From Athripsodes cinereus (Eukaryota > Arthropoda > Insecta > Trichoptera > Leptoceridae), in assembly GCA_947579605.1 (NCBI GenBank), contig OX388307.1, forward strand, positions 29,861,237 through 29,925,236: a stretch of DNA of 64,000 bases. The letters are read 5' to 3'. A program made the translations under genes and the position numbers. The notes under the pieces are model-generated. The model ran no database searches. It was given only the letters and a program-made list of their open reading frames with translations, and was not told where the DNA came from. Positions 1-10,589 of the stretch are shown here, piece by piece (the stretch's first letter is position 1; each line of letters begins with the position of its first letter).

Positions 1-740
1 GCAACTGTTATCATAAACGTGTATTAATTGGGACAAATGATCATCTATTAATGATATTAAAAAAATGTATGAGAATTTGCTATGGTTGAAGCCAATACAC
101 TGTTCTGACGATGGGAGATTAACACAAGGAAACCAAAGAACCACCACCCGATTAAATCGTCTTAATAGGTTTTCAATGAAAAAACTGGTAAATTGTGTAA
201 AAATGTTAAAGTTTTAAGAATTTAAGCCAGTCTCTTTTTACTGAAAAAATCAACTTTGACTCTAGAGTAAATGATTTGTTTTTCAGTAAGCTTTTAATGA
301 AATAATGAATAAAAAGTTCCACTTGAAGTTCTTCTCGAAAGTACCTACTGGTATTATTTATTTGTTCAGAGCCCCAATTTATATTTAATTTTTATTTTCT
401 GAACTAAATTACTAACACGTGTAAGAAATCATTCAACAATACAAAAATAATTGTCGGTTTTATAATATAGCTTTATATATATATTTATTAAAAAAAGCGT
501 AGATTCTTATTTATTTTAATTGGTTCGAAATAATTCCTGGAATTTGTTAATTTAAAATTTACTTATGCAAAATAATAATACCTGATTTACGTATACGAAA
601 ACAATATTTGAAAATGGGACTTATGTATTTGAATATATATTATTATTTGGTGTACACGTGTGTAAAAAAATGCGTACTTTTGTAAGAAGATTCGCAGAAA
701 ATATTAAATTTATGAAAGATAAGAGTTAATTTATTGTATT
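1..740. other. AT-rich stretch, no gene seen
   Basis: No coding region, RNA gene or family shared with the rest of the window was recognised here. The sequence is AT-rich with short homopolymer runs. Its right end, 733-740 (ATTGTATT), is the left target-site duplication of the hAT-like element that follows. Confidence 0.6.
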
Positions 741-1550
741 TAGAGGGTAATTTTTCCGGGATTATTTTCGTTCCCGGGAAACGGGAAATTTCAAAATGAA
801 TTTCCCGGGAATCCCGTGAAATTTTATAAAATATTTGAAGTTGTAAAAATTTTACGAAAAAGTTAAATAAATGTTGTTTTTGCAATTTAAAAAAGTTTAT
901 ACTTAACTGAAATGATACTTCCTCAGCACGTGTGACCAAATTCTCCGAAAAAGCCATAAAATAATGTTTATCTATATTCTATAGTGTCCGAATATTAAGT
1001 TGTGGTATTTTGACTGTTTCAAAGAAAACATTTTTTTTTCTTTTCTCATATTGTTTTTACATCAATCAAGAATTAAAACCATACCATAGAAATAAAAAAA
1101 AAACAAATTGGTAAATTTATGGATTCCTTTAAAACTTGTATACCTATGAATATCAAATTGAGTAACTGTACTATCAGGCAGAAAGAAATACATGTCAGCA
1201 TTTTATGATTTCTCCACGTAAAATAAATAATCAATTTATTTTTGTTAGTCGATGTTGTTATTTTTTATTTTATTCTAATCATTTTTATTCATAAAGTGAT
1301 GAATGCTGATTTGATAAGTGCGTTATAATATGTTGATTATGAAATTTTATATTTATTACGACTATTAGAAACTATTACTATTACGTTACGGAAAAATTAC
1401 GATTCTACAGTTAACTGAACAAAAATCTCGGTATCGGTATGGCAATCTGCATGACTTATAATTTGTGTTATTTTCCCGGGAAACGGGAAACAAAAATTAA
1501 AGACTTTACCCAGGAATTCCCGGGCGGGAATACCCGGGAATAACCCTCTA
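741..1550. mobile_element. hAT-like non-autonomous DNA transposon
   Basis: An 810-bp element is bounded by inverted ends TAGAGGGTAATTTTTCCGGG on the left and, in reverse complement, TAGAGGGTTATTCCCGGG on the right. It is flanked by a perfect 8-bp duplication ATTGTATT at 733-740 and 1551-1558. An 8-bp duplication with TAGAGGG-type ends is the hallmark of the hAT superfamily. Subterminal CCCGGGAAACGGGAAA motifs recur near both ends (about 773-790 and 1473-1490) and may be transposase-binding repeats. No transposase reading frame is present, so it would have needed a transposase supplied from elsewhere. The intact duplication suggests it has not moved or been rearranged since insertion. Confidence 0.88.
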
Positions 1551-1945
1551 ATTGTATTGTTGTCAAAGTAATGATGAAATATTTAAATATAATTATACTT
1601 TATTAAAAACGATTTTAATTAAAAAAATGACAATTTCATTACCATAGTTTGAAAACATTTTTTATTTTTAAACACTTTTCGAGCTAGATTTATTGTCCTT
1701 AATCCAAACGTAGTTAAATAAATCAAAACTATAGAATCAAAGTTTGTAGTAAATGTAAAAATAATATAAAAATTATGGAAAATCTAATCTGAAAAAGTGA
1801 GAAAGGCGTCGTATCGCATGCGAATTGGTTCTTGGCTGGCTTAAGTGTGATCACTTTCGGTGTACAAAACGAAATCAAATCCACCATTCTCTCTATGTCA
1901 CGATAGAATGTTCTACAAGTATTGAGAAACGTTTAATACAAACCT
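1551..1945. other. AT-rich stretch, no gene seen
   Basis: Apart from the right 8-bp duplication at 1551-1558, nothing recognisable was seen. Confidence 0.55.
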
Positions 1946-2265
1946 TAGACGACCGGTGTGGTGTTTATGTAATGTTTTGTCTTTGAGTCACGACGTCCCG
2001 AGTTCGATGATTCCCGGTGAGGGCAAAATAAAAACTACATTTTTCAAATTATCCCGGGTCTGGTTGTTACATGTATTATCAATCGAAATTACCTGATAAG
2101 TCGAAAGATGTCTCTCTCGGAATCAATAATCTATAGTAGAAAGAAACATTTGTTTCAATGACATAATTATGGAATTCTTCTACTTGTGCACCGTCACAAT
2201 TAATATATGTCTTTGGTATATGGTATACGGGTATCGTCGCGTTAGTACCCATAAAACAAAATTTA
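1946..2265 (+). mobile_element. tRNA-derived SINE (family B), interrupted
   Basis: The head carries a tRNA-like region with a box-B-like GAGTTCGATGATTCCCGG followed by the GAGGGCAAAATAAAAACTA segment shared by other family B copies. The family tail (TATCGTCGCGTTAGTACCCATA) resumes near 2232. About 130 bp of unrelated sequence (roughly 2085-2200) separates the two halves and looks like a later insertion. The copy is mutated and cannot be a functional tRNA gene. Related copies lie at 16115, 26985, 52860, 60900 and 63085. Confidence 0.65.
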
Positions 2266-2329
2266 TTCCGAAAGTGTGGATTAGCCTTATCGTCCATATG
2301 TACGCAATATTTTTATACATAGGTACCTA

Positions 2330-2400
2330 TGTTTTTTTTTAATTTTTTTTTTATTTTTTTTTATTTACATACATTCACGGCATTAGCCTTTAACATGTTA
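2330..2400 (-). mobile_element. Possible reversed LINE or SINE 3' tail
   Basis: A T-rich run (2331-2365) precedes ACATACATTCACGGCATTAGCC. It resembles a poly(A)-type retroposon tail lying on the minus strand. No longer homology could be assigned. Confidence 0.3.
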
Positions 2401-2468
2401 ACAATCAAATCAAAATAGAGAACAACAACATGAAAAAAAAATACAATTAATGTGTCGAATCAAAAATA

Positions 2469-2757
2469 GTCATACTGGTAAAATAATGTATGTGAAACAA
2501 TTCTTATAAATGCGACAAACTGAAATATTCAAACAGGTCATTTTAAATAGAGGATTCATAAATATATAGTCATACAGGTAAAAAAATAGTAATGAGATAA
2601 TTATTATTTGTCAATCAATAATACTTAAAAATTCAATGTCAATAGAGGATTAATATTTATTGTCAAACAGGTATAAGTGTAAGTGGGATAATTTTATTAT
2701 TATATGTCAATCTAAAATATTCAAATACGTCATTTTAATTAGAGAAATTATTATTGG
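2469..2757. repeat. Degenerate tandem repeat, about 93-100 bp, three copies
   Basis: Copies begin at 2469, 2569 and 2662 with GTCATACTGG, GTCATACAGG and GTCAAACAGG. Each continues through a variable AT-rich part to a shared AGAGGATT or AGAGAAATT segment. Divergence between units is high, so the array is old. It has no coding potential. Confidence 0.6.
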
Positions 2758-3165
2758 AACATTGTTATAAAAGCACAAGTTTTTTGGGATTTTCTATTGC
2801 AGATCTTGAATGGATCAAGATCTCGATTGGAGAATTATGTTTACACAATATACCATTGTGCTAAATTATATAATTTCCAGTCAAAAATTAAAATAAAATC
2901 AATTCGAATGTGAATGTGTGGTTTAATTGCCACAGAAAGAGTAATTATTTCACAAAGTCTGGTTACAATCACTGTAATAAAATTTTATTTTGCTTTTTGA
3001 AAGTCATAAAATAGTAATTGCTGTTAGTGGTGTAATGTATGTCAGCATTTAACAATGATATTGTTGTGTAAATTTTAATCCATAAAAACTGATACAGATA
3101 CCTACTGTTAATTATTTTGATAAAGTTTTTATTAATAATAAAAGTTGTAGTTCACTAAATTCATT
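2758..3165. other. AT-rich stretch, no gene seen
   Basis: No recognised gene or repeat family. Confidence 0.5.
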
Positions 3166-3169
3166 CTTT

Positions 3170-3390
3170 CATACGATCATACCATTGAGGGGTTTCTTGC
3201 AAATGTGGTGACCAGTAAACTGAATGCCATATAATAAACATGCAGTTGTCTTATCCGTGCCAATAAAAATTAAGACATTTTTGGAAGGGTGGCATCATAC
3301 TTCATCACCGAATTTAAGATGCTTATTGTCTAATTCATGGTGTTTTACAAATACCTGCTTATTACAAGAAAATCCTGTCACAAGAAACAG
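3170..3390 (-). mobile_element. Family A retroposon, degenerate copy
   Basis: In reverse complement the segment follows the family A order: the GCAGCTG...CTGGCTACC...TGTGGGATATG-like 3' region (here 3190-3250), the TTGGCACGAAGAGGAC-like block, then the ACCCATCCTGAATG and CAGCGATGAGG-like blocks, ending near the AAAAGGCAGG region. It is heavily diverged and has lost both exact ends. Confidence 0.55.
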
Positions 3391-3494
3391 GAGACCTATC
3401 CTATCAAATCAAACAATGTCCAAAGTGAAAAACAAAATCAAAAATTATGCATGAATATTTTTTGAGTAGAAAACGCTTCATACATTATTTATGT

Positions 3495-3818
3495 TACAAA
3501 TGATGCTGTGTGCCGGCGCACCCAGCAGAGACCTGTAATCTCTGTAATACAAGAGAGACGATGGTCCTGGCTGGGACATGTTTTGAGAATGCCCAATGAT
3601 AGTTGGCCAAAAAGAGCACTGTTCTTCCGTCCGCAGGGGTTCCGTAGGCCCGGGCGTCCCTCTTTCACAATACACCGTTCCTATGACAACGATATCAGAG
3701 CGCAAGGAATGTCGTGGGAAGAGGTGACGCAATTGGCACAGAGACGCTCTGAATGGAGGAGGCTGGTTTCTGCCCTGTGCTCCCGAGAGGAGCGTTGAGG
3801 GCGATGATGATGATGATG
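3495..3818 (+). mobile_element. 5'-truncated RTE-type LINE tail with TSD
   Basis: The plus strand from 3508 encodes the C-terminal end of a non-LTR retrotransposon polyprotein. It shows the RRWSWLGHVLRMP motif, a GRP motif, then MSWEEVTQLAQRRSEWRRLV and SALC just before a TGA at 3796-3798. A (GAT)n tail follows. The insert is flanked by a 13-bp duplication ACATTATTTATGT at 3482-3494 and 3819-3831, so this is a classic target-primed insertion truncated at its 5' end. Only the region after the reverse transcriptase domain remains, so it is dead on arrival. Related fragments lie at 19045, 32727 (minus strand) and 53690. Confidence 0.85.
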
Positions 3819-3831
3819 ACATTATTTATGT

Positions 3832-4130
3832 AATTTTTCACTGGCTACTCTAAGACTCTTGGAAGATGTGGTGATGATATAAATTAATAGATAAAAAGAC
3901 GTTTAATCATATTATGCTAACTGTTACATTATGAAATAAGATACATAATGAATGTATTCCATTGTCTCCTCTCTCTTCTGATTAATAATTTCTGTACAAA
4001 ACAATAAATATTTTATCTTAATGGATCGAGTATAAGTTTGTCTTAATTTGGTTATTTACAATTTTTAATAACTATCATGTAATTCTTATAGAAGATGGCA
4101 ACCTTTTTAAAATAAATATCGCCCCTCTCT
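3832..4130. other. AT-rich spacer
   Basis: No gene or repeat recognised between the LINE tail and the palindromic MITE. Confidence 0.5.
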
Positions 4131-4133
4131 GTA

Positions 4134-4307
4134 GGCCTAGTCAAAACACTTTTAAGTGTTACGTTTTCGTTCAAACAAGACGAGGTTGCGAGAACGCGTC
4201 AATTTTCGTAGCTACTTGTGTATTTTAGCTCCGAAAATTGACGCGCTCTCGCAATGTCGTCCGCGTTTGAACGAAAACGTAACGCTTAAATGTGTTTTGA
4301 CTAGGCC
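4134..4307. mobile_element. Palindromic MITE (GGCCTAGTCAAAACAC type), copy 1
   Basis: Two arms of about 75 bp are near-perfect inverted repeats, starting GGCCTAGTCAAAACAC and ending GTGTTTTGACTAGGCC, around a short asymmetric centre (GTAGCTACTTGTGTATTTTA). The transcript or single strand would fold into one long hairpin. A second copy at 11837-12021 carries the centre in the opposite orientation. No transposase is encoded. The target-site duplication could not be defined, so the superfamily is not assigned. Confidence 0.8.
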
Positions 4308-4544
4308 CACTGATATGTTTCATTTGGTGGTTTTTCTAATAATGCACATAGGCAAATGCTGAAGATGTTTTTCTTCAATTCACCCACAATAGTATTAAAT
4401 ATTGATTTATTAATTTTTAATTACCTACCACTGACGGTCATTTTTTTAAACAATTTTATTGCAACAGAAAATAATGACAACAATTAATAATCCTGTATTA
4501 TATGAATATAAGCAAACCTGTATAACAATATATTCTTCTTCTTT

Positions 4545-4690
4545 ATTGTCGCTCCCTCAGTGCTGAGGATTGTGACCATTGTTTGTGTAGGTGTCGACAA
4601 AATGTTTCCAGCGATTCGATCTTCCGCTCTTCAAGGTCCCCCCTGTTGCCCATTTCATCTGCTCACTCCATTTTATTGGTGTGCGTCCTC
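4545..4690 (-). mobile_element. Probable LINE 3' remnant
   Basis: On the minus strand the segment ends in a GAAGAAGAA-type tail (plus strand TTCTTCTTC at 4533-4542) preceded by a GC-richer stretch. This matches the pattern of the other truncated non-LTR tails in the window. No diagnostic peptide motif was found. Confidence 0.35.
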
Positions 4691-4792
4691 TAGCTACAAT
4701 ATATTGTCGTCCTTAAAGGTAAAATGTTCTCAACTCCTATTTTTCTCAATAAAAAATCGTATTTGAATTTTATTTCTTAACTTTAAGTTAGC

Positions 4793-4830
4793 CTGATGAT
4801 GAGTGCGGAAGCTCTTGAAAGCCGGCTCGC
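4793..4830 (+). ncRNA. Hammerhead-ribozyme-like motif, family E
   Basis: Core CTGATGA (4793-4799), one extra T, a stem-loop GAGTGC-GGAA-GCTCTT, GAAA (4817-4820), a minimal stem III AGC-CG-GCT and a CTC triplet preceding GCGA. Stem I pairs GC before the core with GC after the triplet. The extra T and a mismatch in stem II make activity doubtful. This is a structural match read by eye, not a scored model hit. Confidence 0.45.
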
Positions 4831-4890
4831 GATGGGTGAATTCGGTATTAAAGTATTAAATATAAGTATTTTATTTTTGATATTATACGT

Positions 4891-5094
4891 TAAATAACAC
4901 ACAGTTTACTTTTCACTTAGATTTATTCAAATCTCGAGCGCTTTCGTCAATATTAATAAATTGACATTTCCCCTCTTTATATTTCTCATTGTAAGACATT
5001 AACTTTGTTCTCTTGAAAATGTCAATTTATTAACATTGACGAAAGCGCTCGAGATTTGAATAAATCTAAGTGAAAAGTAAACTGTGTGTTATTA
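4891..5094. repeat. Palindromic element with decayed hammerhead-like arms
   Basis: Arms of about 78 bp (4891-4969 and 5017-5094) are inverted repeats with roughly two differences. They run from TAATAACACACAG through CTCGAGCGCTTTCGTC to AAATTGACATTT, with a loop of about 47 bp. The right arm reads TCTC-TTGAAAA-T-GTCAA...TTGAC-GAAA-GCGCTC-GAGA (5009-5054). This fits a hammerhead layout with two core substitutions (C to T, G to A). The element resembles inverted ends of a Penelope-like retroelement. Confidence 0.6.
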
Positions 5095-5196
5095 AAAGTA
5101 TTATAATCATCATAATGAATTTTTACTGTGTGAATGTACAAACTTTAGAGTTATTATTTTATTTTTGTTAATTTATCAACTTCCACCAAGTAACGT

Positions 5197-6105
5197 CGTT
5201 CAATAACATTAACAACAAATATTTCGAAAAATTTCGAAGCCTCTTTGGATTCTGAAAAAATAGAAATATGTTTCATGTCCAATAACAGTTAATATCATGA
5301 TATCTGCATTTCTTTCCTGAATTCTACATTGTAGTGTGAACTCAGTCGCTCACATTTTCTCCGCTGTGTAATGTTTCAGAGTTTTACGAGTATACACTCT
5401 GTGCATGACACTGAATGTTATGATATTATTATCTTTATAGTAATGAACCAAAGCCGCTTATGTACTGGGACTAAGTGCTTGTCCTCACTTTTCTGTTTGT
5501 CACGTGGTATTGAATTTTGACTATTAATATATATTTTTTAGATTTTGGTTTTGGAATATCCCCATTGGGACGGAAGTAGATTTCCACACCACCCCGTTTT
5601 TTTGGTGACCTCTGGGCTCACTGTCTTAAAACCCAAATGTTTCTGGACACTTTATCTCTGTAATCTGTACCAACTGCATAATTCTGTATTTTAGGTATAA
5701 TATTGGTTTTTATGTTTCTTTTAAGAATCTGTTTTTTGTTAATGCTGTCACACATGTATTGTGTGAATTTTATTTTTTCCCATATGGGTTATTAATTGTT
5801 TAAATATTATTCTAACAAGGCGACTTACGTGGATCTGTTCTTTGGGTCGCCCGTGAGGAGAAGAAAGTGAGTCTGCAAATTCGGATAAATAAGAGTCCCC
5901 GATGTGTAGAGGTTCTTTTAACATCCTGAAATTGGTTTTCCTGATTACGTATTAATCTTGAATAAAAAAAAAGTCTGATTTCTTTATAAATCAGATCTCG
6001 GTAAGAGTAATCGATAGAATATAAAACACGCAAATATAATAAAGTAATGGAATAAGTCATGCAATGGATTCTTGAAAACCGTTGGCCAAAGCGAAATTTA
6101 TTAAA
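5197..6105. other. AT-rich stretch, no gene seen
   Basis: A 169-codon minus-strand frame spans 5812-6321, but its upstream part overlaps a reversed family A copy and the rest shows no known domain, so it is not called as a gene. Confidence 0.5.
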
Positions 6106-6107
6106 AT

Positions 6108-6237
6108 GGATTGCAAACCTCATCGCTGAATTGAGGATGTAAAATGTCTTTATTTTTCGAAAACCTGCCTTTTGAATAACACTTGAAAACGTACAAAAAA
6201 GGGTGGGATAACAAATCTCTGCCGGGTGAATAAATCC
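6108..6237 (-). mobile_element. Family A retroposon, 5' half only
   Basis: In reverse complement: a degenerate CACCCGGCAGAGA, then TTTTCAAGTGTTATTCAAAAGGCAGGTTTTCGAAAA (written here as blocks at 6165-6205), then GACATTTTACATCCTCAATT and CAGCGATGAGGTTTGC. The 3' half with the TATAG tail is missing. Confidence 0.7.
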
Positions 6238-6239
6238 AA

Positions 6240-8220
6240 CGATTAAATTTTGATTTTTGAAGAATAAACTCAACTTTAATGTGACTATTTTGTGCATTGG
6301 AGTATAAAGTTGAAGCAACATAACGTTTTCAGAAGGGGAAATGTGAGAAAGTAGCTATGGTATACAGGCCACGAAATACTTCAACTCTTTCAGTAAACAG
6401 TTATGGTTATAGCTTACTAAATAATAAATAGCTCTCTTGAGGGACACTGGCCTTATATGTTATTGTTATACAACTCTGTCTTATACCGAACTTTCCACAT
6501 GCATATAAATTTCGTTCATTTTACTTTACTGACATACAACCCACTGCCAGAGTTTATGGAACGTGTCGTTAAATAAAACTGCATTGTGCAAGTTTTATGT
6601 TTGTGGTATAAATGTTAACAATATAATGTAAGGGATGAGAAATCAAAAGTTTACGATATAATGTAGGTAATAAACAACATTTAAACAATGAATCTTTATT
6701 GATTTGGAATAGATAAAGTTATTAGTTGAATCAATGCATGATTCACAATAACTAATAAAGTTTTATGTACATTTGCGGTATTCTTTTAAGCATTCTTTTT
6801 GATCGTTTTGAAACTATGTGTTTCGATTTATCTGGAATATTATGTTACTTTCTAAGTCATAAACAAGAAATAATTGCTTTTCGAGCTTCTTATTTCTTTT
6901 CCAACCTTTTTCACAAATAGAGTTAGCATTGTTCCAACTTAATGCGTGTTTCAAATTATTCGTGATCAATTTCTTAAATATTTGTATCTAAACGTATTTA
7001 TATCTAAACTAGATTAGTAATAAAACATACTTATCAAACAATGTATTAGGCTTACTGGAAGGCAATATATACCTACGCCTTTTGTACAAATGTATTGTGA
7101 CAATTAATATTATTAAATATCAACTATCATTCCCTATATATGTTTTTTTTTTGTATTTTATGGAGTAGGAGTACCATAGAAAATTAAAGACTTCTATTTA
7201 ATCAAGGAAAACATATCGTTTTGTGAAGAAAGATTTTAATTAAGTTAGGGTTAACATTAGAAATGCCTTATCAGTCAATACTTATAATGCATTATTTTCG
7301 TTAGTACTACTGTGAGCGACAAGATTGTAAGAATCGGTAACTACATAAATTGCCGCATAATTTTTCTGATTGGGAAGTGTTCGTTTTTAACCTGCGCTAT
7401 GGACCCACGTGTTTATGACTGAAAACAAGCCATGAATACATGGAATTTGAATTTGACATCTGATATTATGATGGTATAGGTATTAGACATTTCAATGTAT
7501 CTACTTACAACTAGGTATTCAAAAAATAGAATTTTCTGTATACGTATGTACAATGTACATACTCGTAGATTGTATCGCAATAGCTGAAGCTTTTATGAAT
7601 ATGTATAATGGTATAAAAGTTTAGAAAGGAAACATTTTCGCAATGCACATTCGCTATACTGAAAAGTGTTCGTTAACGTCAATTGGAACAGAATTTTGCC
7701 ATCAGTATTTCAAGTACTTCATATTGAAAAATATTATTTTAAGTCTCTTGACTTCAGCTGGTTTTATTTTCAAACTTCATATCGCTGAAATAATACCTAG
7801 TTAGGTAGGTACATACTATTAACATCCGTATTTTTACTGATGAGTCTTTTCAAATATCTTCCATGCTTGTGTATGTATAATGAACAAAGTACTATGAGGT
7901 TTAATATGAATCATTAAGTTTAATTTGAGTTTTAATTCTAATGTCATTTTCTGTCATTCGTACGTATATTCGCATTCGAGTATCATAAATTAAACCAATA
8001 ATCATAAAGTTATCTGTTCTGATATCTTTCTAAACATTTCTTGTACAAACATGATCTATCTCTATTAGATTCTAAGCATCAATTCATAATTCTCTCTTTT
8101 ACAAATGTACTTACAAGATATGTACGAGGTATATTTCTATTTTATCTTATTTTCTGTAACGAGAGACTGCGATGCTAACTTCATCTTAAATAAAATAATT
8201 TTGCTAACATTGTTAACCGA
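6240..8220. other. Long AT-rich stretch, no gene seen
   Basis: About 2 kb without recognisable coding sequence or a repeat family shared with the rest of the window. Confidence 0.5.
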
Positions 8221-8223
8221 GAC

Positions 8224-8410
8224 GATACTTGGTGGAAGATCATGCTGAATTCATAAAAATAAAATATTTATATTATGTACTTCCACAGTGACTTAATTAG
8301 TTGTAAGCAGCTTACAAAAACTTCCGCTTTCATCATCAAGCTAACATAAAGCTTTTGAAATCCAGCTCGCGACTTATACCAGCCATTGTAGAAGTACCTC
8401 TGATACTGTG
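8224..8410. mobile_element. Inverted hammerhead-type retroposon remnant
   Basis: It begins with TACTTGGTGGAAG (8228-8240). It then carries a reversed core (CTTGATGATGAAAGCGGAAG on the minus strand, 8321-8340), fused almost directly to a plus-strand second half TTTTGAAATCCAGCTCGCGAC (8354-8373) and a GTAGAAGTAC end. This is the tail-to-tail layout of the copies at 25398 and 56488, here with the two arms nearly touching. Both cores are mutated. Confidence 0.5.
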
Positions 8411-9060
8411 TATGGAAACTGAATAATTTATTTAAAATTGTCAGTAAATAAATATCACATCCTCAAAAATAAATACTAGAAAATTTCAATTCATTCAAAT
8501 ATGTAAAGTATTCGAAAAACTTGATCCTTTGATCAGCGCTTTTGGAGTTAACGCTCTAGTTCATTCGTTTCCACTGCAAATATATTTTTTCTGGCGATTG
8601 GATTCCTCTATCTACAGAGTAATGTTTGAATGGTCATACGACTCCATCCGCTATTAAAATTTATATATTGCATGTAAAAAAGAACATCTATGGTTTTTCG
8701 AATAGTAGGTACCTTCCACGACCATTTAAAAGTTTCCACTTAAATGACTTGAGTAAACTGAAAACTTTACAACTTTTACATATTAGCTCAGATGAACCGA
8801 ACTCTAAAAGTTGTTTGAGAGAAACAACATAAGTTTTTCAGTGCGATACTCCCTAAATACATAAAACCTTATTTCTAAAATGTACAGATTTATACTTTAG
8901 AAGTTCTATTGTAATAACTTCAGTACATCATTACATTTATGGTTATATCCATCATAACATCGCACATAACATGAGCATAATTTCAGATTTCTAATACAAA
9001 AAGTTATTTACGTTTATTCTATTACGTTTCTCTCGCGGGAAAGGCAGAAAGAGATGGGTG
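8411..9060. other. AT-rich stretch, no gene seen
   Basis: Nothing recognised. The 68-codon frame at 8626-8832 has no known motif. Confidence 0.5.
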
Positions 9061-9065
9061 CCAGT

Positions 9066-9405
9066 CAGGGTCTGATCTAGTTATTTATCTCCTCGGGGCA
9101 AAACCCTTTACAATGACACCTTTAAGTCACGAGCTTATGTTATTCCATTTTCTCTAATATAGAATATTTGATAAATTTTCCAAGTGTGATTTTTTTCGAT
9201 ATCAGATTTGTATATGATTTCGCTGACATCAATAATTATGTCTAATCTCCCCCCGTTTCCAGATATATTTTTTTAAAATGTCCTTTACATTTAAAACTTC
9301 TTCTTCACCATCGTAAAGTTAAGGACTTTGAATCTATTTAGTTTTGTTAAATAATATTATATCGATCTCAGGGATTAAATTTTGGCACCCCTCAGGTATG
9401 AATTT
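9066..9405. mobile_element. Possible old hAT-like relic
   Basis: CAGGGTCTGATCTAGTTATTT with GGGGCAAAACCC at the left and TTTTGGCACCCCTCAGGTATG at the right resemble the internal borders of the GGCGTAGCT-type hAT element at 14800 (GGGGGCGCC segments). No clean inverted ends or duplication were found. Confidence 0.3.
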
Positions 9406-9696
9406 TCCTGCCACTCATTTTTGGTACGCGGCTGCGTTTTCAACTACGTACCATTTCATCTGTGTACGTACCATTCTATTTTAGTACAAAAAATGAAGGA
9501 AAAAAATGGAAATAGAACTTGGAACGTTTCCATCCTGAAGGATCAAGTCTGTATTATAATTTAGCCATTTGATCCTTGGCGGCAGCGTTTTTAAGTTCCA
9601 TTTTACATCTGCCATATATTTTCCAAGTCAATCTGTCTTTGTGAATTTTTCGACATACCAATACTATCGTTAATTATTTACATTCATAATCTTTTT

Positions 9697-9845
9697 ATTT
9701 TTTTATTTATGATTTACTGTACATTGATAACAAGCAAATTTACACAAAAATACATTTAGAACAAATACAATCATACAATCAATATACAGAGTACGAGTTT
9801 ATCGCAGAGGCGCCATTTCTTCTTACTAACCCAAGACTAATAAAA
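9697..9845 (-). mobile_element. Family C retroposon end
   Basis: In reverse complement it ends ...TTATCAATGTACAGTAAATCATAAATAAA and includes CGCCTCTGCGATAAACTCGT and TAGTCTTGGGTTAGTAAG blocks. Both block sets recur at 63343-63587, and the tail recurs at 25742 and, on the plus strand, near 40600-40690. It is interpreted as a short retroposon or LINE 3' end. Confidence 0.6.
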
Positions 9846-10329
9846 TAAATATCTCTAAGAAGTATCAAGAAAAATCAAGATCCATAGTAGCTGCTTTCAA
9901 GTGTTTTAATACACATATTTGATATTTTTTCTTGCCAGCTTCTATTATAAACGAGCACACCGTCAGAAAAAAAACACGTTACAATTTTATCCTCAGTTCT
10001 GATTCTGATATGAAAATGTCAATAAAACTAGTAACATGTAATATTTCCAGTTACACAAACAAGTAATTTTTTTTCTGTTGGAACTAGATGTATATATATA
10101 TAGGTTAAGCATACCTATAGACAAAATAAAAAGTACTCACTACCACTACGCTTGCTTATCAAACTATGCGGTACAAATATAACAAGAGTCATGGGCATAA
10201 CCAGCCTTTTTTCTAGAGGAAAAGCTCAGCAGTTTTTTATTATTAGAACTATTTGTATGCATACAAATTTTCTACCTAAACCTCATAAAATTTTCAATTT
10301 AGTAAAGGGATATCTCGGATAAAATACAA

Positions 10330-10585
10330 GAGGACAGATTGCGATAGTATGGTCATGTGGCCAGACCTGAGTATGTAGGCAATAAAGCTCAATGTATCGA
10401 GGTTACCAGCAAGAGACCAAGAGGAAGGCCAAAGTGCAGATGGCGTGAAGTAGTAAGACAAGACATACGGAATTGCGATGTTTCCCATCAGGATGCGTTC
10501 GACAGAAACAAGTGGCGTAACCAAACAAGAAAGGCAGACCTCACCACCATGTGTAACTAATAATTGCCCAAGGAGAAGAAGAAGA
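10330..10585 (+). mobile_element. 5'-truncated non-LTR retrotransposon tail
   Basis: The plus strand encodes a degraded polyprotein C-terminus: DRLRWYGHVARPE (frame entered near 10335), then RPRGRPKCRWREVVRQDI and a W-R-x-x-TRKAD end before a TAA at 10558-10560. A GAAGAAGAAG tail follows. These GHV, GRPKxRW and TRKAD motifs are common to the post-reverse-transcriptase region of insect LINEs. No reverse transcriptase domain remains. Confidence 0.8.
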
Positions 10586-10589
10586 AAGG

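Larger units (their letters stand above)
4785..5196. mobile_element. Hammerhead-bearing retroposon fragment interrupted by a palindromic element
   Basis: The left part (4785-4860) contains a hammerhead-like core on the plus strand at 4793-4820 followed by GCCGGCTCGCGA. The right end (CTTCCACCAAGTAACG, 5180-5195) is the reverse of the ACTTGGTGGAAG end found near 8229 and 56493. The palindrome at 4891-5094 sits between them, with possible TATTATA repeats on both sides. The arrangement suggests one inverted-repeat retroposon fragment with another inserted in it. Confidence 0.5.

Noticed and set aside
5812..6321. 169-codon minus-strand frame as a gene
   Set aside because: Its middle overlaps a reversed family A retroposon and the remainder has no recognised motif or splice evidence.
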